Shown here piece after piece: positions 17,011 to 26,511 of a stretch of 38,556 nt of DNA. Where the stretch lies: positions 1 to 38,556 of the forward strand of contig JAFTJB010000009.1 of assembly GCA_017456625.1 (NCBI GenBank), given 5' to 3'. The translations under genes were made by a program, and so were the position numbers. Under the pieces are notes generated by a model. The model saw only the letters and a program-made list of their open reading frames with translations. It was not told where the DNA came from and searched no databases. Numbering within the stretch: the first letter of the stretch is position 1; each line of letters starts with the position of its first letter. This DNA comes from Clostridia bacterium. GTDB lineage: Bacteria > Bacillota > Clostridia > Oscillospirales > CAG-272.

Positions 17011-17681
17011 TTGGTCAGTACCGCCTTATAGCCCAGCCCGCGCACCGTGACGATCTCAAAATCCTGATTGCTGCGGAAACGCTCACGCACACGGCTGACG
17101 TGCACGTCCACCGTTCGCTCGTCGCTCTCGCTGTCCATGTCCCAGATCTCGTCCATGAGCTGACGGCGAGTGTAGATCTTGTTGGGATAGGAAAGGAGCT
17201 TGAAGAGAAGCAAAAATTCCTTTTGCGGCAGCTCCATAAGCCCCTCCTCGGTCTTGACCGAAAAGGAATCGTACAGGAGCGTGGTCTGCCCCACCGTCAG
17301 CTTGCGTTCGCCCGCAATCTTGGAGCGACGGAGCAGAGCGGCAATGCGCAAAATCATCTCCTCCTCGTCCACGGGCTTGACCATATAATCATCCGCGCCG
17401 ATGATAAATCCGCGTTTTTTATCACTTTGTGTCTCGCGCGCCGTCACCATAAGGATCGGGATGTTGTTGCCCGCCATGCGGAGCGTATTCGTAAATTCGT
17501 AGCCGTCCATGCGCGGCATCATCACGTCGAGAATGATCAGATCCACGTGCTTGTGATCCAGCACCTCCAAAGCCTCAACGCCATCCGCCGCCAACAAGGG
17601 ATCGTACCCATAGCGGGTCAGCACCGCCGCCATCAGCTTTCGCGTATTCTTATCGTCCTCAACCACCAAAATCTGAAACAT
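17007..17681 (-). CDS. OmpR-family response regulator
   Basis: The 224 residues have a receiver domain with acidic pocket E8-D9-D10, phosphoacceptor D52 (LDVMMPRMDG), T80 and K102 (MVKPVDEEE). A winged-helix DNA-binding domain follows (about 125-224), with RRQLMDEIWDMD, DERTVDVHVSRVRERF and TVRGLGYKAVL. ATG 17681 is preferred over a GTG two codons earlier because of its spacing from AAAGGA. It is first in a two-gene operon with the kinase. A TATAAT lies at 17713-17708, but the nearest TTGACA (17739-17734) is 20 bp away, so the promoter is weak or regulated. Targets are unknown. Confidence 0.92.
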   Translation of the reverse strand: MFQILVVEDDKNTRKLMAAVLTRYGYDPLLAADGVEALEVLDHKHVDLIILDVMMPRMDGYEFTNTLRMAGNNIPILMVTARETQSDKKRGFIIGADDYMVKPVDEEEMILRIAALLRRSKIAGERKLTVGQTTLLYDSFSVKTEEGLMELPQKEFLLLFKLLSYPNKIYTRRQLMDEIWDMDSESDERTVDVHVSRVRERFRSNQDFEIVTVRGLGYKAVLTK

Positions 17682-17765
17682 GATCACACCGTCCTTTCTT
17701 TTTTTCCATTATACTGCAAAAATGTGAACCCAATGTCAACAAAATTCGATTTCTTTGGAAAAGGA

Positions 17766-17795
17766 TTGACACAAAGGGCACGCGCGTGGTACAAT
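17766..17795 (+). promoter_or_regulatory. Promoter of the HAD phosphatase
   Basis: TTGACA (17766-17771), an 18-bp spacer and TACAAT (17790-17795) precede the ATG by about 28 bp. Confidence 0.75.
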
Positions 17796-17823
17796 ATCAG
17801 CATCAAAAACCGAGGAGAAATAC

Positions 17824-18639
17824 ATGAAAACACTCTACGTATCCGACTTGGACGAGACTTTGCTCCACTCCGACGAGACACTTTCCCAATTTACCGTTGA
17901 CACCGTCAACAGCCTCATCGAGCGCGGCATGATCTTCTCCTATGCCACAGCACGCTCGGATTCCACGGCAAGAAAGGTCACCGCGGGGCTCTCTCCCCGC
18001 CTCCCCGTGATCGTTTATAACGGCACCTTCATCCTCGAGAACGGCTCCGGGAAAAGGCTGCTGTCGAGTCAATTCTCAAGTGAGGAGGCAAAGCATATCC
18101 TCGATCTCCACCTCTCGCACGGCGTCTATCCCATGGTACGTGCCTTCATCGAAGGAAAGGAGAGATCCACCTACCTCTCCGACCGCGTAAGCCCCGCGCA
18201 GGCAAAATTCCTCGCCCGTCGCCAAGGGGATCCGCGCTACGATGGCGTGACCGATCCCGAAATGCTCTATCGCGGCGAGATCTTTTGCACCGTTTGCATG
18301 GACACGCCCGAAAAGCTCCAACCGCTCTACGAGGCGCTCCGCGACGACTTTTCCTGCAACTATTTTGTGGATAACTACACCCATGAGCAATGGCTTGAGC
18401 TCAATCCCAAAAGCGCGACCAAGGCAAGCGCGATCCGATCCCTCAAGGAGATACTCGGTTGTGATCGCGTAGTCTGCTTTGGCAACGGAAAGAACGACGT
18501 GAGTATGTTCGAGATTGCGGACGAATGCTACGCGGTGGGCAATGCCGTAGAGGAGCTCAAGGCGATCGCCACCGACGTCATTGGAACCAACGATGAGGAC
18601 GGCGTTGCGAAATGGCTGCTCCAAAACGCGATAATTTAA
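17824..18639 (+). CDS. Cof-type HAD-IIB family phosphatase
   Basis: The 271 residues have HAD motif I (SDLDETLLHSDE; nucleophile D8 and acid/base D10), motif II near TARSD, motif III lysine in NPKSATKASAI and motif IV in GNGKNDVSMFEIA. A type C2B cap lies between motifs II and III, with GNAVEELKAIATDVIGTNDEDGVAKWL closing the core as in Cof/YbiV/YidA proteins. Such enzymes dephosphorylate sugar phosphates or cofactors such as FMN or PLP; the substrate cannot be read from sequence. GAGGAG precedes the start. The gene is a monocistronic unit with promoter and terminator. Confidence 0.88.
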   Translation: MKTLYVSDLDETLLHSDETLSQFTVDTVNSLIERGMIFSYATARSDSTARKVTAGLSPRLPVIVYNGTFILENGSGKRLLSSQFSSEEAKHILDLHLSHGVYPMVRAFIEGKERSTYLSDRVSPAQAKFLARRQGDPRYDGVTDPEMLYRGEIFCTVCMDTPEKLQPLYEALRDDFSCNYFVDNYTHEQWLELNPKSATKASAIRSLKEILGCDRVVCFGNGKNDVSMFEIADECYAVGNAVEELKAIATDVIGTNDEDGVAKWLLQNAII

Positions 18640-18680
18640 AAAAAGAGTGAGACCGCAAAACAGCGATCTCACTCTTTTTT
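18639..18680. terminator. Bidirectional terminator
   Basis: Arms 18639-18656 and 18663-18680 pair with one internal mismatch around a 6-nt loop and end in A and T runs. The hairpin separates the converging HAD and trpB genes. Confidence 0.8.
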
Positions 18681-18715
18681 TGTCGGCAGGAGATGCTCAA
18701 AGACCTCCCTTCCGA

Positions 18716-19963
18716 TTATTTTTGAATATACTTATCCAGATTAAACTGCTCGCCGCAGCCGTAGTTTTCGTAGACGTAATCGATATCCTTGTCTCCGCGA
18801 CCCGAGAGGCAGACGAGGATCGAGCCCGTCTTCTTCTCCTTGGCGTAACGGAGCGCATAAGCGACCGCGTGGGAGGATTCGATCGCGGGGATGATGCCCT
18901 CAAAGCGAGACAGAAGGAAGAACGCTTCCATTGCCTCCTCATCGGTCACTGCCTCGTAGTGGATGCGTCCTTGATCGCGCAGGTATGCGTGCTCGGGTCC
19001 GACACCGGGATAATCCAAGCCGCTCGCGATGGAATATACGGGCAGAGGCTCGCCGTTCTCGTCCTGCAAGAGATAGCTGTCAAAGCCGTGGAGTCTTCCC
19101 TTGGTACCGAATTTCATGGTTGCCGCGTGGTCACCCACGTTGCCGCCGCGACCGAGTGGCTCAACGCCGTAGATCTCAACGGGATCCGCGAGGAAGGGCG
19201 TAAACATACCGAGCGAGTTGGAGCCACCGCCGACACACGCACAAACCGCGTCGGGCATGATACCCGTCATGTCGAGGAACTGCTCCCTTGCCTCGATACC
19301 GATGACCGACTGGAAGTCTCTGACCATCTTCGGGAAGGGATGCGGGCCCAAGGTCGAGCCGATGCAGTAGATCGCATCGTGGTACTCCTTGAGATACGCT
19401 TCAAACGCCGCGTCGACCGCTTCCTTGAGGGTCTTGAGTCCCGCACTGACGGGGACGACGTTTGCGCCGAGCATCTTCATGCGGATGACGTTGGGATGCT
19501 GCTTTGCAATATCCACCTCACCCATGTAAATGTCACATTCCAGACCGAAGTATGCCGCCGCGGTCGCGAGTGCCACGCCGTGCTGACCTGCTCCCGTTTC
19601 CGCGATCAGCTTCTTTTTGCCCATGTACTTGGCAAGCAGACCCTCACCCATGCAGTGATTGAGCTTGTGCGCACCCGTGTGGTTGAGGTCCTCACGCTTG
19701 AGGTAGATCTGGCAGTTGCCAAAGAGCTTGGAGAGGCGCTCGCAATGGTATACGGGCGTGGGTCTGCCCTGGAACTCCTTGCGGATGCGGCGAAGCTCGT
19801 TGATAAACTGCGCGGAATGGCAGATCGCCTCATAGGAGTTGTTTGCCTCCTCGAAGGCGGGAATGAGCTCGGGCGAGATGTACGCGCCGCCGTATTCACC
19901 GAAATATCCCTTCTCGTTCGGGAATTCCTTTAAATAGTTATCAAAATTCTTATAAGGGTTCAT
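18716..19963 (-). CDS. trpB: Tryptophan synthase beta chain
   Basis: The 415 residues follow TrpB throughout: [13 protein letters not shown] at the N-terminus, K100 in GAHKLNH as the PLP Schiff-base lysine, catalytic E122 in [13 protein letters not shown], phosphate-binding GGGSNS (245-250), GGNVGDHAA, and [12 protein letters not shown]. It catalyses indole plus serine to tryptophan, using PLP. Some usual residues differ (HKLNH for HKINN, GGGSNS for GGGSNA). AGGAG precedes the start. It stands alone: trpA and other trp genes are not beside it, so it may work with a distant trpA or salvage free indole. A T-box leader with a UGG specifier lies just upstream, which supports control by uncharged tRNA-Trp. 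Confidence 0.93.
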   Translation of the reverse strand: MNPYKNFDNYLKEFPNEKGYFGEYGGAYISPELIPAFEEANNSYEAICHSAQFINELRRIRKEFQGRPTPVYHCERLSKLFGNCQIYLKREDLNHTGAHKLNHCMGEGLLAKYMGKKKLIAETGAGQHGVALATAAAYFGLECDIYMGEVDIAKQHPNVIRMKMLGANVVPVSAGLKTLKEAVDAAFEAYLKEYHDAIYCIGSTLGPHPFPKMVRDFQSVIGIEAREQFLDMTGIMPDAVCACVGGGSNSLGMFTPFLADPVEIYGVEPLGRGGNVGDHAATMKFGTKGRLHGFDSYLLQDENGEPLPVYSIASGLDYPGVGPEHAYLRDQGRIHYEAVTDEEAMEAFFLLSRFEGIIPAIESSHAVAYALRYAKEKKTGSILVCLSGRGDKDIDYVYENYGCGEQFNLDKYIQK

Positions 19964-20065
19964 GATATATCTCCTATTCTAACATTTCATTTTAAAATTT
20001 CAGTTTCGTGCGGACGTCATACACGCCATCGTGCCGACAGAATATACATTTTTTGCCTCCAAAAT

Positions 20066-20330
20066 GATAAAAATCCCGATTATCCTGCGATAATCGGGAC
20101 GAATTTCAAAAAATCCGCGGTGCCACCCGTGTAGAGCCGTAAGGCTCCTCTCTGTTGCGTACCTACATACGCCTCGCCTTGATAACGGATGCGCCCCCGT
20201 CGAAGCCTACTCGCAAAGTGCTTTCGGTCCGCCCTCAAAAGTCCATTCACGGTTTCGTCCTTGCCGCAATCCCACCGCCTGCAGCTCTCTGAAAGAACGT
20301 CGACTCCGCTACTACTCTTCCTCATCGGTT
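20066..20330 (-). promoter_or_regulatory. T-box leader, tRNA-Trp specific
   Basis: Read leftward from the promoter, a long structured leader contains AGAGAGCTGCAGG-type stem I sequence. Its specifier region reads GTGAA-TGG-ACTTTTGAG, with the UGG triplet at 20245-20243. The canonical T-box GGGTGGCACCGCGG is at 20128-20115. A terminator hairpin follows (20074-20084 with 20089-20099), then a run of U. Uncharged tRNA-Trp would pair with UGG and the T-box bulge and favour read-through into trpB. Confidence 0.92.
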
Positions 20331-20336
20331 TCCTAC

Positions 20337-20365
20337 AGTATAAACGAATTCCCCTCGCTTGTCAA
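20337..20365 (-). promoter_or_regulatory. Promoter of the trpB T-box transcript
   Basis: TTGACA (20365-20360), 17 bp and TATACT (20342-20337) are placed directly before the T-box leader. Confidence 0.85.
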
Positions 20366-20414
20366 GAGGTTTTCGCAAATTTTCTCGGATTTCTTGCCGA
20401 CGTGCAAATCCTTG

Positions 20415-20443
20415 TTGACTTTTTTTGCCACCTGTGCTATACT
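20415..20443 (+). promoter_or_regulatory. Promoter of the DUF2142 gene
   Basis: TTGACT (20415-20420), 17 bp and TATACT (20438-20443) put the transcript start near 20450. An ATG at 20449 is therefore too early, and the ATG at 20485 is chosen for the gene. Confidence 0.75.
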
Positions 20444-20484
20444 GAAGGATGATAGAAAAACGACACGGAAGGAAGAAAAGATAT

Positions 20485-22728
20485 ATGATCCACACAAAAA
20501 AGAGGCTCTTGCATCTTGCCTGCTGTATTCTGATCTGCGCGTTGGCACTCACGCTCGTCTGCCTCACGGTCAGAAAAACCGCAGAGCCCGAAATTGCGCT
20601 TGATACCGAGATTTCTCTCTCGGAGCTTGCCGTAAAGGGCGGCGAAAACGGATTGACCGTTGCCTTTGACGAGAGTGCGGGCACACTCACTCTCACCGCA
20701 GGGGAAACGGATGGGTCCCTCGCCCTCCCCGAAGCCTACCGCACGCTCAACGTCCTCTTTTTGCAGACCGATGCCTACACCTATAACATTCTGACCGCTC
20801 CGTACACGCAAAGCGGAGAAGTCCTCGCCAATGCCACGGAGGCAGGGGCGCCGCTTGAGGACGGACGGCACGTGTTTTTCTTCCAAACACCCGTTGAGGG
20901 CTCGATCCGCCTGAACGTCCTTGCGGGAAGCAGCGTGACCGTTCGCGCGGCGCACGCCATGCAGATCACGGGCTACGATTTCGGATATGATTTCAACCTC
21001 ATCCCGCTCGTCGCCCTTGCCGCCATTGCCCTGCTTCTCCTCCCACTCGAGCGCAAATTCGGATTTTACAAATGGCTCGGCGGATGCTTCAAAAACGCTT
21101 ATCTTTATGCGCGTGAGCTGCTGAAAACGCGACACGTATGCGTTTTTCTGCTTCATTTGCTTGCAAAGCTCGCGCTCGTCTGCTTTGTCGCAATGGCAAT
21201 GGCAGACCTCGCCCTTGGCATTACCTCTCCCGTCTATACCCTCGCCCTTCTCATTGCGGCAAGCCTTGCCATTGCGGGCGCGATCGCGGATGCCTGCGTA
21301 GTAAAGAAAAACGCAAGGCCCGCGCTCCTCGTTCTGATCTCCATCCTCATCCTCGGCGCAACGCTCACCATCACCGAGCCGCTCTCGATGCAGACCTCCT
21401 GGGACGACGGCTACCACTTTGCAAACACCTCTTATTCGCCTGCGCTTCTGACCAACGGCGGTAAGATCCCACTTGCCTTCTTTGATTTTGCCTGCGAGCA
21501 CTACAACGGCGGCGACTACCGCCAATTCCCCGAGGCAACGCTCGGCAACGTCCTTCATTTCGGAGATCTGCCCACCGCGGCGATCGACCTTGCCCCTACG
21601 CTTGAGATGCTTGGCAGTCTGGATTGGTATCTCTACCTCCTCGCCATTCCCGCGCTCCCCTTCGTGCTTCTCTATTTTCTGTTTATCTATATCGCCTACG
21701 CCCCCGGCATCGTTGCCATCTTCTTCGGCAGTGCGCTCGGTGCGGATTTCTTCCAGCTCTTCCTCCTCGGAAAGCTCATCAACACGCTCTGCTACGCGCT
21801 CCTCGTCTATTTCGCGGTCCGAAAGCTCAAAAGCGGTGCATATCTCTTCTCCGCCATTGCGCTCCTCCCGATCTGTGTCTTTCTCGGCGCGTCCTATTCC
21901 TGCGATTGGTGGATCACGGGAGCGACTCTGCTTGGCCTTGCCTATTTCTTCTCGATCCTGCAAAACAAGGAGCGACCCGCAACGCGGCTTGAATTGATCG
22001 TTATGATCACTGCCCTTGCCTTTGCCTGCGGTCCCAAGGAGATCTACTTCCTGCTCATGACGCCGCTCCTCTTCATTCCGCATGATCGCTTTTCGCGCCG
22101 CCGCTCGGCGATTTTGACCAAACTCATCGTCGTGCTCGTCATGCTGGCGATCCTGCTCTCCTTCGCGGTCCCCATGTTCATTGACACGGGCTCCTCCACC
22201 GACCTGCGCGGTGGCTCGGACGTCAACTCCGCAGAGCAGGTCAAATTCATTCTCACCAATCCCATCAAGTACGCAGATATCTGCATCAACTTTATCAAGG
22301 ATTACGTTTCGCTCTCCTCGATGAGCACGCACGTTCCCATGTATGCGTGGCTCGGCATCGGCAATCAGATCTACGCGCTCATCGCCATTCTCGTGCTCTT
22401 CTTCTGCACCTTTACCGACCGCACGGCAAACGACAATTACCGCCGCTCGTGGATCATCCGCGCCGTTGGACTCTTCGTTGGATTTGCGCAGATCGTCCTG
22501 GTCGCCACCGCGCTCTACGTTTCCTACACCCCCGTCGGCTTCCATACCGTCAACGGGTGCCAATACCGCTATCTCTTCCCGATCTTCCCGCTCATGCTCT
22601 ACTGCTTCATGCCCATGAACGTGGAAAACAAAATGTCAGATCGCGTCAAGTGTGCGGTTGTCTTCGGGCTTCTCGCCCTCTCCAACCTCGCGGCGTATTA
22701 CGACGTATATATCAGCCTGATCGTGTAA
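20485..22728 (+). CDS. DUF2142-like polytopic membrane protein
   Basis: The 747 residues begin with one hydrophobic segment, followed by an extracytoplasmic domain of about 140 residues rich in beta-type sequence. About a dozen membrane segments follow from residue about 170. The acidic loop TSWDDGYHFANTSY after the first membrane cluster, CDWWITG and CGPKEIYF resemble GT-C-type glycosyltransferases of the DUF2142 family (family knowledge). A role in transferring a lipid-linked sugar to surface glycans is possible but unproven. An AAGGA-type site lies upstream of the chosen start. It is a single-gene unit, divergent from the trpB T-box. Confidence 0.7.
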   Translation: MIHTKKRLLHLACCILICALALTLVCLTVRKTAEPEIALDTEISLSELAVKGGENGLTVAFDESAGTLTLTAGETDGSLALPEAYRTLNVLFLQTDAYTYNILTAPYTQSGEVLANATEAGAPLEDGRHVFFFQTPVEGSIRLNVLAGSSVTVRAAHAMQITGYDFGYDFNLIPLVALAAIALLLLPLERKFGFYKWLGGCFKNAYLYARELLKTRHVCVFLLHLLAKLALVCFVAMAMADLALGITSPVYTLALLIAASLAIAGAIADACVVKKNARPALLVLISILILGATLTITEPLSMQTSWDDGYHFANTSYSPALLTNGGKIPLAFFDFACEHYNGGDYRQFPEATLGNVLHFGDLPTAAIDLAPTLEMLGSLDWYLYLLAIPALPFVLLYFLFIYIAYAPGIVAIFFGSALGADFFQLFLLGKLINTLCYALLVYFAVRKLKSGAYLFSAIALLPICVFLGASYSCDWWITGATLLGLAYFFSILQNKERPATRLELIVMITALAFACGPKEIYFLLMTPLLFIPHDRFSRRRSAILTKLIVVLVMLAILLSFAVPMFIDTGSSTDLRGGSDVNSAEQVKFILTNPIKYADICINFIKDYVSLSSMSTHVPMYAWLGIGNQIYALIAILVLFFCTFTDRTANDNYRRSWIIRAVGLFVGFAQIVLVATALYVSYTPVGFHTVNGCQYRYLFPIFPLMLYCFMPMNVENKMSDRVKCAVVFGLLALSNLAAYYDVYISLIV

Positions 22729-22737
22729 AAAAAGCAA

Positions 22738-22764
22738 GGGGAGCGTTCCAAGGAACGGCTCCCC
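22738..22764 (+). terminator. Terminator-like hairpin
   Basis: Arms 22738-22749 and 22752-22764 form a GC-rich stem with one bulge, followed by GATTGAATTTTT. The U-run is imperfect. Confidence 0.55.
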
Positions 22765-22805
22765 GATTGAATTTTTATTCTGTCCGTGCCCGCGCGCGGA
22801 CATTT

Positions 22806-23324
22806 TTATTGCGGCTTCGGTCGCGCCGTCTTACGAAAGCGCAATACACCTCTAAAGGACGAAACAATGGCAATGAGCTCGTTTACGATGCCGCCGACGG
22901 TAAACACCACGACGTTGTATCCCAATACAAGACTCGAAGTAAAGAAGATGCTGTATCGCAGCACCTGCGGATTGCCAAGAGATAAAAAGATGGTATTGGT
23001 GGCAAGCGCGATCATGATTAGAAGCGATACGGGTCCCTGCCATGTCAGTGCGGTCAAAAGGCACATGGCGGCGGCAAAGCCGATAGCGGAGATACGGTTG
23101 ATGCGTGTTCCCGTCCTCTGATAGCAAAAGCAGATATTTCGCACAATACACACGACGTTGAGCGCAAAGCCCGAGGTCGCGCCGAGAAGCAAATAACTCA
23201 AGCCGTTGAAAAAGGTCGCCGCCGTAAGAGTGACCAAAACCCCCTTTTGGGTCTTCATTTGATAGCTTGAAAAGGTGATAAGCATTGCAACAATGCCCGA
23301 AATCTGTCCGATGATCGCCTGCAT
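22806..23324 (-). CDS. YgjV-like small multi-pass membrane protein
   Basis: The 172-residue protein is almost entirely hydrophobic, with five or six membrane segments. It resembles the YgjV (Imp-YgjV) family, which has no established function: GIVAMLITFSSYQMKTQKG, FFNGLSYLLLGATSG and the conserved NxxC..R pair VVCIVRNICF. ATG 23324 has GGAGG 5 bases upstream, inside a slightly longer frame starting at 23336, and is preferred. It is transcribed from its own promoter at 23374-23402. Confidence 0.7.
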   Translation of the reverse strand: MQAIIGQISGIVAMLITFSSYQMKTQKGVLVTLTAATFFNGLSYLLLGATSGFALNVVCIVRNICFCYQRTGTRINRISAIGFAAAMCLLTALTWQGPVSLLIMIALATNTIFLSLGNPQVLRYSIFFTSSLVLGYNVVVFTVGGIVNELIAIVSSFRGVLRFRKTARPKPQ

Positions 23325-23373
23325 AATTTCCTCCATAACAAAAGATCCGCCCACATCGTTTGATGCAGGCGGT

Positions 23374-23402
23374 ATTATATCATATTTTCCACCGAATGTC
23401 AA
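23374..23402 (-). promoter_or_regulatory. Consensus promoter of the YgjV-like gene
   Basis: TTGACA (23402-23397), 17 bp and TATAAT (23379-23374) face left. The -35 lies only about 10 bp from the 3' end of trkH. Confidence 0.85.
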
Positions 23403-23411
23403 TCGCTTTTT

Positions 23412-24866
23412 TCAACGTTTTTTCCATGTTCGGTAATTGAACAAAATGAGGATCGGATAGATCTCAAGTCTGCCCGCAAGCATATCGAGGATCAGCACCA
23501 GCTTAGAAAGAACGCTGTACGCCGAGAAGTTGCACGCGGGTCCGACCGCCTCAAAGCCGGGGCCTATGTTGTTAAAGCATGCTATTACGGCAGAAAAGTT
23601 GGTCGCAATGGAAAATCCATCCAAGGAAACGACTACAAAGCTCAACAGCAAAATGACCATATAGATCGAAAAATAGGAATTGGTTGTTGCAATGAGGCTC
23701 TCATCCACCGTTTTTCCGTTGACGGTGATCACACGCACACGGCGCGGACGGATGATCTGCGACAAATTGCGTCGCATATTCTTAAACAAAAGCAGCAAAC
23801 GAATGCATTTGAAGCCGCCGCCCGTGCTGCCCGCACAGGAACCGATCATCATCAAGATTAGTAAAATCGCCTTGGAGAAGCTCGGCCAAAGATCATAATT
23901 GACCGTAGAAAATCCCGTGGTGGTGATCAGACTCGAGACCTGGAAGAATGCGTGAAGGATCGTTTCACCAACGCTTGCAAAGGTGCCGAGGAGATTGAGC
24001 GTAATGAGAAGCGTTGCGCCGATCACAAGCCCGAGATACAGCCTCAGCTCCTCGTCCTTCAGAACCGACTTGACCTGACGGAGCAGGAGCAGATAGAAGC
24101 AGCTGAAGTTGATACCGAACAGGAGCATGAACACGGCGGTAACCGTTTGGATATACGGACTGTAGGAGCCCATGCTGTCCGCTTTGACGCCGAAGCCGCC
24201 CGTGCCCGCCGTACCGAATGCGGTACAAAGTGCCTCGAAAAGATCCATGTTACCAAGCAGGAGAAAGATCACGTTGATCACGGTCATCACAACGTAAACG
24301 ATATACAAAACAGCCGCCGTTTGGCGCATCTTGGGCACCAGCTTGCCTACGCTCGGCCCCGTGCTCTCCGCGCGCATAAGGTGAATGGTAAATCCCTCGT
24401 TGCCGCGGCTGATGGGAATGACTGCGAGCAGGAAGACCAGCACACCCATGCCTCCCAGCCAGTGGCTGAAGCTGCGCCAATACAATGACGCACGGGTGAG
24501 TGTCTCGGAATTTGCGAGAATGGACGCGCCCGTGGTGGTAAAGCCCGAAACGATCTCAAAAAGCGCATCGACAAAGGCAGGGATCTCCCCCGAGATCCAA
24601 AACGGCAGGCAACCGAACAGACTCATCAAAATCCAGCCCATTCCCACGCAGAGCAATCCCTCTCTGACGTAAAAGCCCTTTTCCGCACGGCGAGAAAAAA
24701 ATCCCATGAGTGCGGCAACGGCACCCGTAGCAACCACGGTGATAACAAACGCCCACGTCGTGCGGCTCGTTCCGTCGTAAATGCTGATCCCGAGCGATTG
24801 AAGCATGAGGATCGCCTCGATCCCCAATATAAACGCGAAAAATCGCGCGATCATCTTATAGTTCAT
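23412..24866 (-). CDS. Potassium uptake channel subunit, TrkH/KtrB family
   Basis: The 484 residues contain the four pore-loop selectivity sequences of the Trk/Ktr/HKT superfamily in order: TTTGAS, GTAGTGGF, TTTGFST and NNIGPGF, each between two membrane helices. The length fits TrkH. The protein forms the ion-conducting dimer that works with the cytoplasmic RCK protein encoded just upstream (trkA stop and trkH start are 18 bp apart, same strand). GAGG lies 9 bases before the ATG. Gene order trkA-trkH matches an operon. No terminator is evident after the stop, and the next gene begins its own transcript. Confidence 0.92.
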   Translation of the reverse strand: MNYKMIARFFAFILGIEAILMLQSLGISIYDGTSRTTWAFVITVVATGAVAALMGFFSRRAEKGFYVREGLLCVGMGWILMSLFGCLPFWISGEIPAFVDALFEIVSGFTTTGASILANSETLTRASLYWRSFSHWLGGMGVLVFLLAVIPISRGNEGFTIHLMRAESTGPSVGKLVPKMRQTAAVLYIVYVVMTVINVIFLLLGNMDLFEALCTAFGTAGTGGFGVKADSMGSYSPYIQTVTAVFMLLFGINFSCFYLLLLRQVKSVLKDEELRLYLGLVIGATLLITLNLLGTFASVGETILHAFFQVSSLITTTGFSTVNYDLWPSFSKAILLILMMIGSCAGSTGGGFKCIRLLLLFKNMRRNLSQIIRPRRVRVITVNGKTVDESLIATTNSYFSIYMVILLLSFVVVSLDGFSIATNFSAVIACFNNIGPGFEAVGPACNFSAYSVLSKLVLILDMLAGRLEIYPILILFNYRTWKKR

Positions 24867-24884
24867 TCGTCAAAACCTCGCCCC

Positions 24885-26243
24885 TTACGCAAAAATATCG
24901 TTGAGCTGAAGGATGACGTCCTCACCGCTGCTGACAATGACAACGTGGTCGCCGCGTGAGAAGGTCGAGTTACCGTCCGGGATCTCTACCTCATGACCGC
25001 GAGAAATACCCACCAGAAGGATGTGCGGCTTGAGCTTGATCTGACGGAGCGGCTCGCCGCAATGGAGCGTATCCTCGTCGACCGCGAATTCCATCGCCTC
25101 CGCGTGTCCGTCCGCAATGGAGTGAATGGTGAGCGCCGCGCCGCTTTGATTCTGCATTGCACGAACGTAGCGCACAATGTTGTTACAGCAAAGCTTGCGA
25201 GGGCAGATCACACTACCCAAGGGTAGGCTATCGATGATAAGATTGTTCTCCACGTGTCCGAGGCGCGTGATGATCTGCGGGATCTCCTTGCTGTCCGCAT
25301 AGAGCGAAACGATCATATTCAGTTCATCCGAGCCCGTGAGCGAGACCAGCGCGTCGTAGTTGGCAAGTCCCTCGCTGTCAAGGAAGGATTGATCTCCCAC
25401 GTCACCCTGCACGATCTGCGCGTGAGGCACCAGCGCCGCGAGCTTACGGCAACGCTCGGGATCGCGCTCGAGAATATGCACCGTAATGGAGCTGTTCTCC
25501 AGTTGCTGTGCGAGATAGTACGCGACCATACCGCCACCCGCGAGCAGGACGTTGCGCACCTTGTGCGTGACAACGCCGAGATTTTTGAGCATAATGGCAA
25601 GATTATCCGAGGAGGCGGTCACAAAGAGACGGTCTCCCGCGCGAATGACAAAGCGCCCGTCCGGCGCGATCGCCTGACCGTCACGCAAAACAGAGCAAAC
25701 CAGAACTCTGCATTTTACAATGCCCGAGATAGCGGTCAAGGGGACGTTGCAAAGTCGGCTTTCCTCCTCCACGCGCAGCTCCGCGATCTCCACTCTTCCA
25801 TGCGCAAAATAATCGCGTTTGAGAAAGCCCGGAGACTTGAGCAAGCGTTCGATCTCTCTTGCCGCCTGTCTTTCGGGATTGAAGGTGAGAGACAGACCGA
25901 AGGCATCGCGCATCTTGTATGCCTGCTCGAGGTACTCGGGGTCACGGATGCGTGCGATGGTATGAATTTTGGGGTTGAGTCTGTGCGCGGTGAGGCAGGA
26001 GAGCAGATTGACCTCATCCGTGCCCGTGCACGCGATGAGCAGCTCCGCGTGCTCTACGTCCGCCTGCAAAAGCGTCTGCATGGAGGCACAGTTTCCCTGC
26101 ACCGACATCAGATCGTATTTTTCCTCCGTATTTTCCAGAACACTTCCGTTTGAATCGATCAAAACAAGATCGTGTCCCTCGGCGGAGAGCTGACGGGCAA
26201 GAGTCGAGCCGACTCTGCCGTCTCCGGCAATCAAAATTTTCAA
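24885..26243 (-). CDS. trkA: Trk system potassium uptake regulatory protein TrkA
   Basis: The 452 residues have two tandem RCK units. Each starts with a Rossmann NAD-binding loop: KILIAGDGRVGSTLARQL at the N-terminus and VLLAGGGMVAYYLAQQL near residue 225, where the usual third glycine is Ala. Each is followed by a TrkA-C lobe. The start is a TTG at 26243, with AGAGGA 7 bases upstream. The longer frame opens with GTG at 26309 inside the promoter -10 region, so it is rejected. TrkA gates TrkH according to NAD(H)/ATP binding. It is the first gene of the trkA-trkH operon. Confidence 0.92.
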   Translation of the reverse strand: MKILIAGDGRVGSTLARQLSAEGHDLVLIDSNGSVLENTEEKYDLMSVQGNCASMQTLLQADVEHAELLIACTGTDEVNLLSCLTAHRLNPKIHTIARIRDPEYLEQAYKMRDAFGLSLTFNPERQAAREIERLLKSPGFLKRDYFAHGRVEIAELRVEEESRLCNVPLTAISGIVKCRVLVCSVLRDGQAIAPDGRFVIRAGDRLFVTASSDNLAIMLKNLGVVTHKVRNVLLAGGGMVAYYLAQQLENSSITVHILERDPERCRKLAALVPHAQIVQGDVGDQSFLDSEGLANYDALVSLTGSDELNMIVSLYADSKEIPQIITRLGHVENNLIIDSLPLGSVICPRKLCCNNIVRYVRAMQNQSGAALTIHSIADGHAEAMEFAVDEDTLHCGEPLRQIKLKPHILLVGISRGHEVEIPDGNSTFSRGDHVVIVSSGEDVILQLNDIFA

Positions 26244-26299
26244 AATCAGTTCCTCTTTTCCGTTTTTCGTGCGAGGCCGCACGTCCTTCAAACAGAGAT

Positions 26300-26328
26300 A
26301 TTGTATCACACAAACGTCATTTTGTCAA
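26300..26328 (-). promoter_or_regulatory. Promoter of trkA-trkH
   Basis: TTGACA (26328-26323), 17 bp and TACAAT (26305-26300) face left. The transcript starts near 26293, which supports the TTG start. Confidence 0.8.
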
Positions 26329-26414
26329 CCGTTTGCCAAAATCACATCTCTGCGCGCTCATTGTTGCGTAATTTTCACCAAAACTGTGCGTTTTTGCCTA
26401 TTTTAACGAACATC

Positions 26415-26443
26415 TTGACAAATCTTGCGCAACATTATATAAT
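26415..26443 (+). promoter_or_regulatory. Consensus promoter of the glpA-like operon
   Basis: TTGACA (26415-26420), 17 bp and TATAAT (26438-26443) lie about 70 bp before the first ATG. No catabolite-repressor operator or riboswitch is evident in the leader. Confidence 0.85.
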
Positions 26444-26511
26444 AAAAAAGTATGCAAATGTCCCAAGCATTTGCAATTTTCAATTTTGTAAAGAAGAAAG
26501 GATCTATTGCA

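Noticed and set aside
20449..20484. Earlier ATG for the DUF2142 gene
   Set aside because: It coincides with the predicted transcript start, leaving no leader for a ribosome site.
20437..22563. Long - strand frame (708 codons) opposite the DUF2142 gene
   Set aside because: The translation is extremely charged and low in complexity, as expected from the complement of a membrane protein gene.
26244..26309. N-terminal extension of TrkA from a GTG
   Set aside because: It overlaps the promoter -10, and the family N-terminus begins at the TTG-coded MKILIAGDGRVG.
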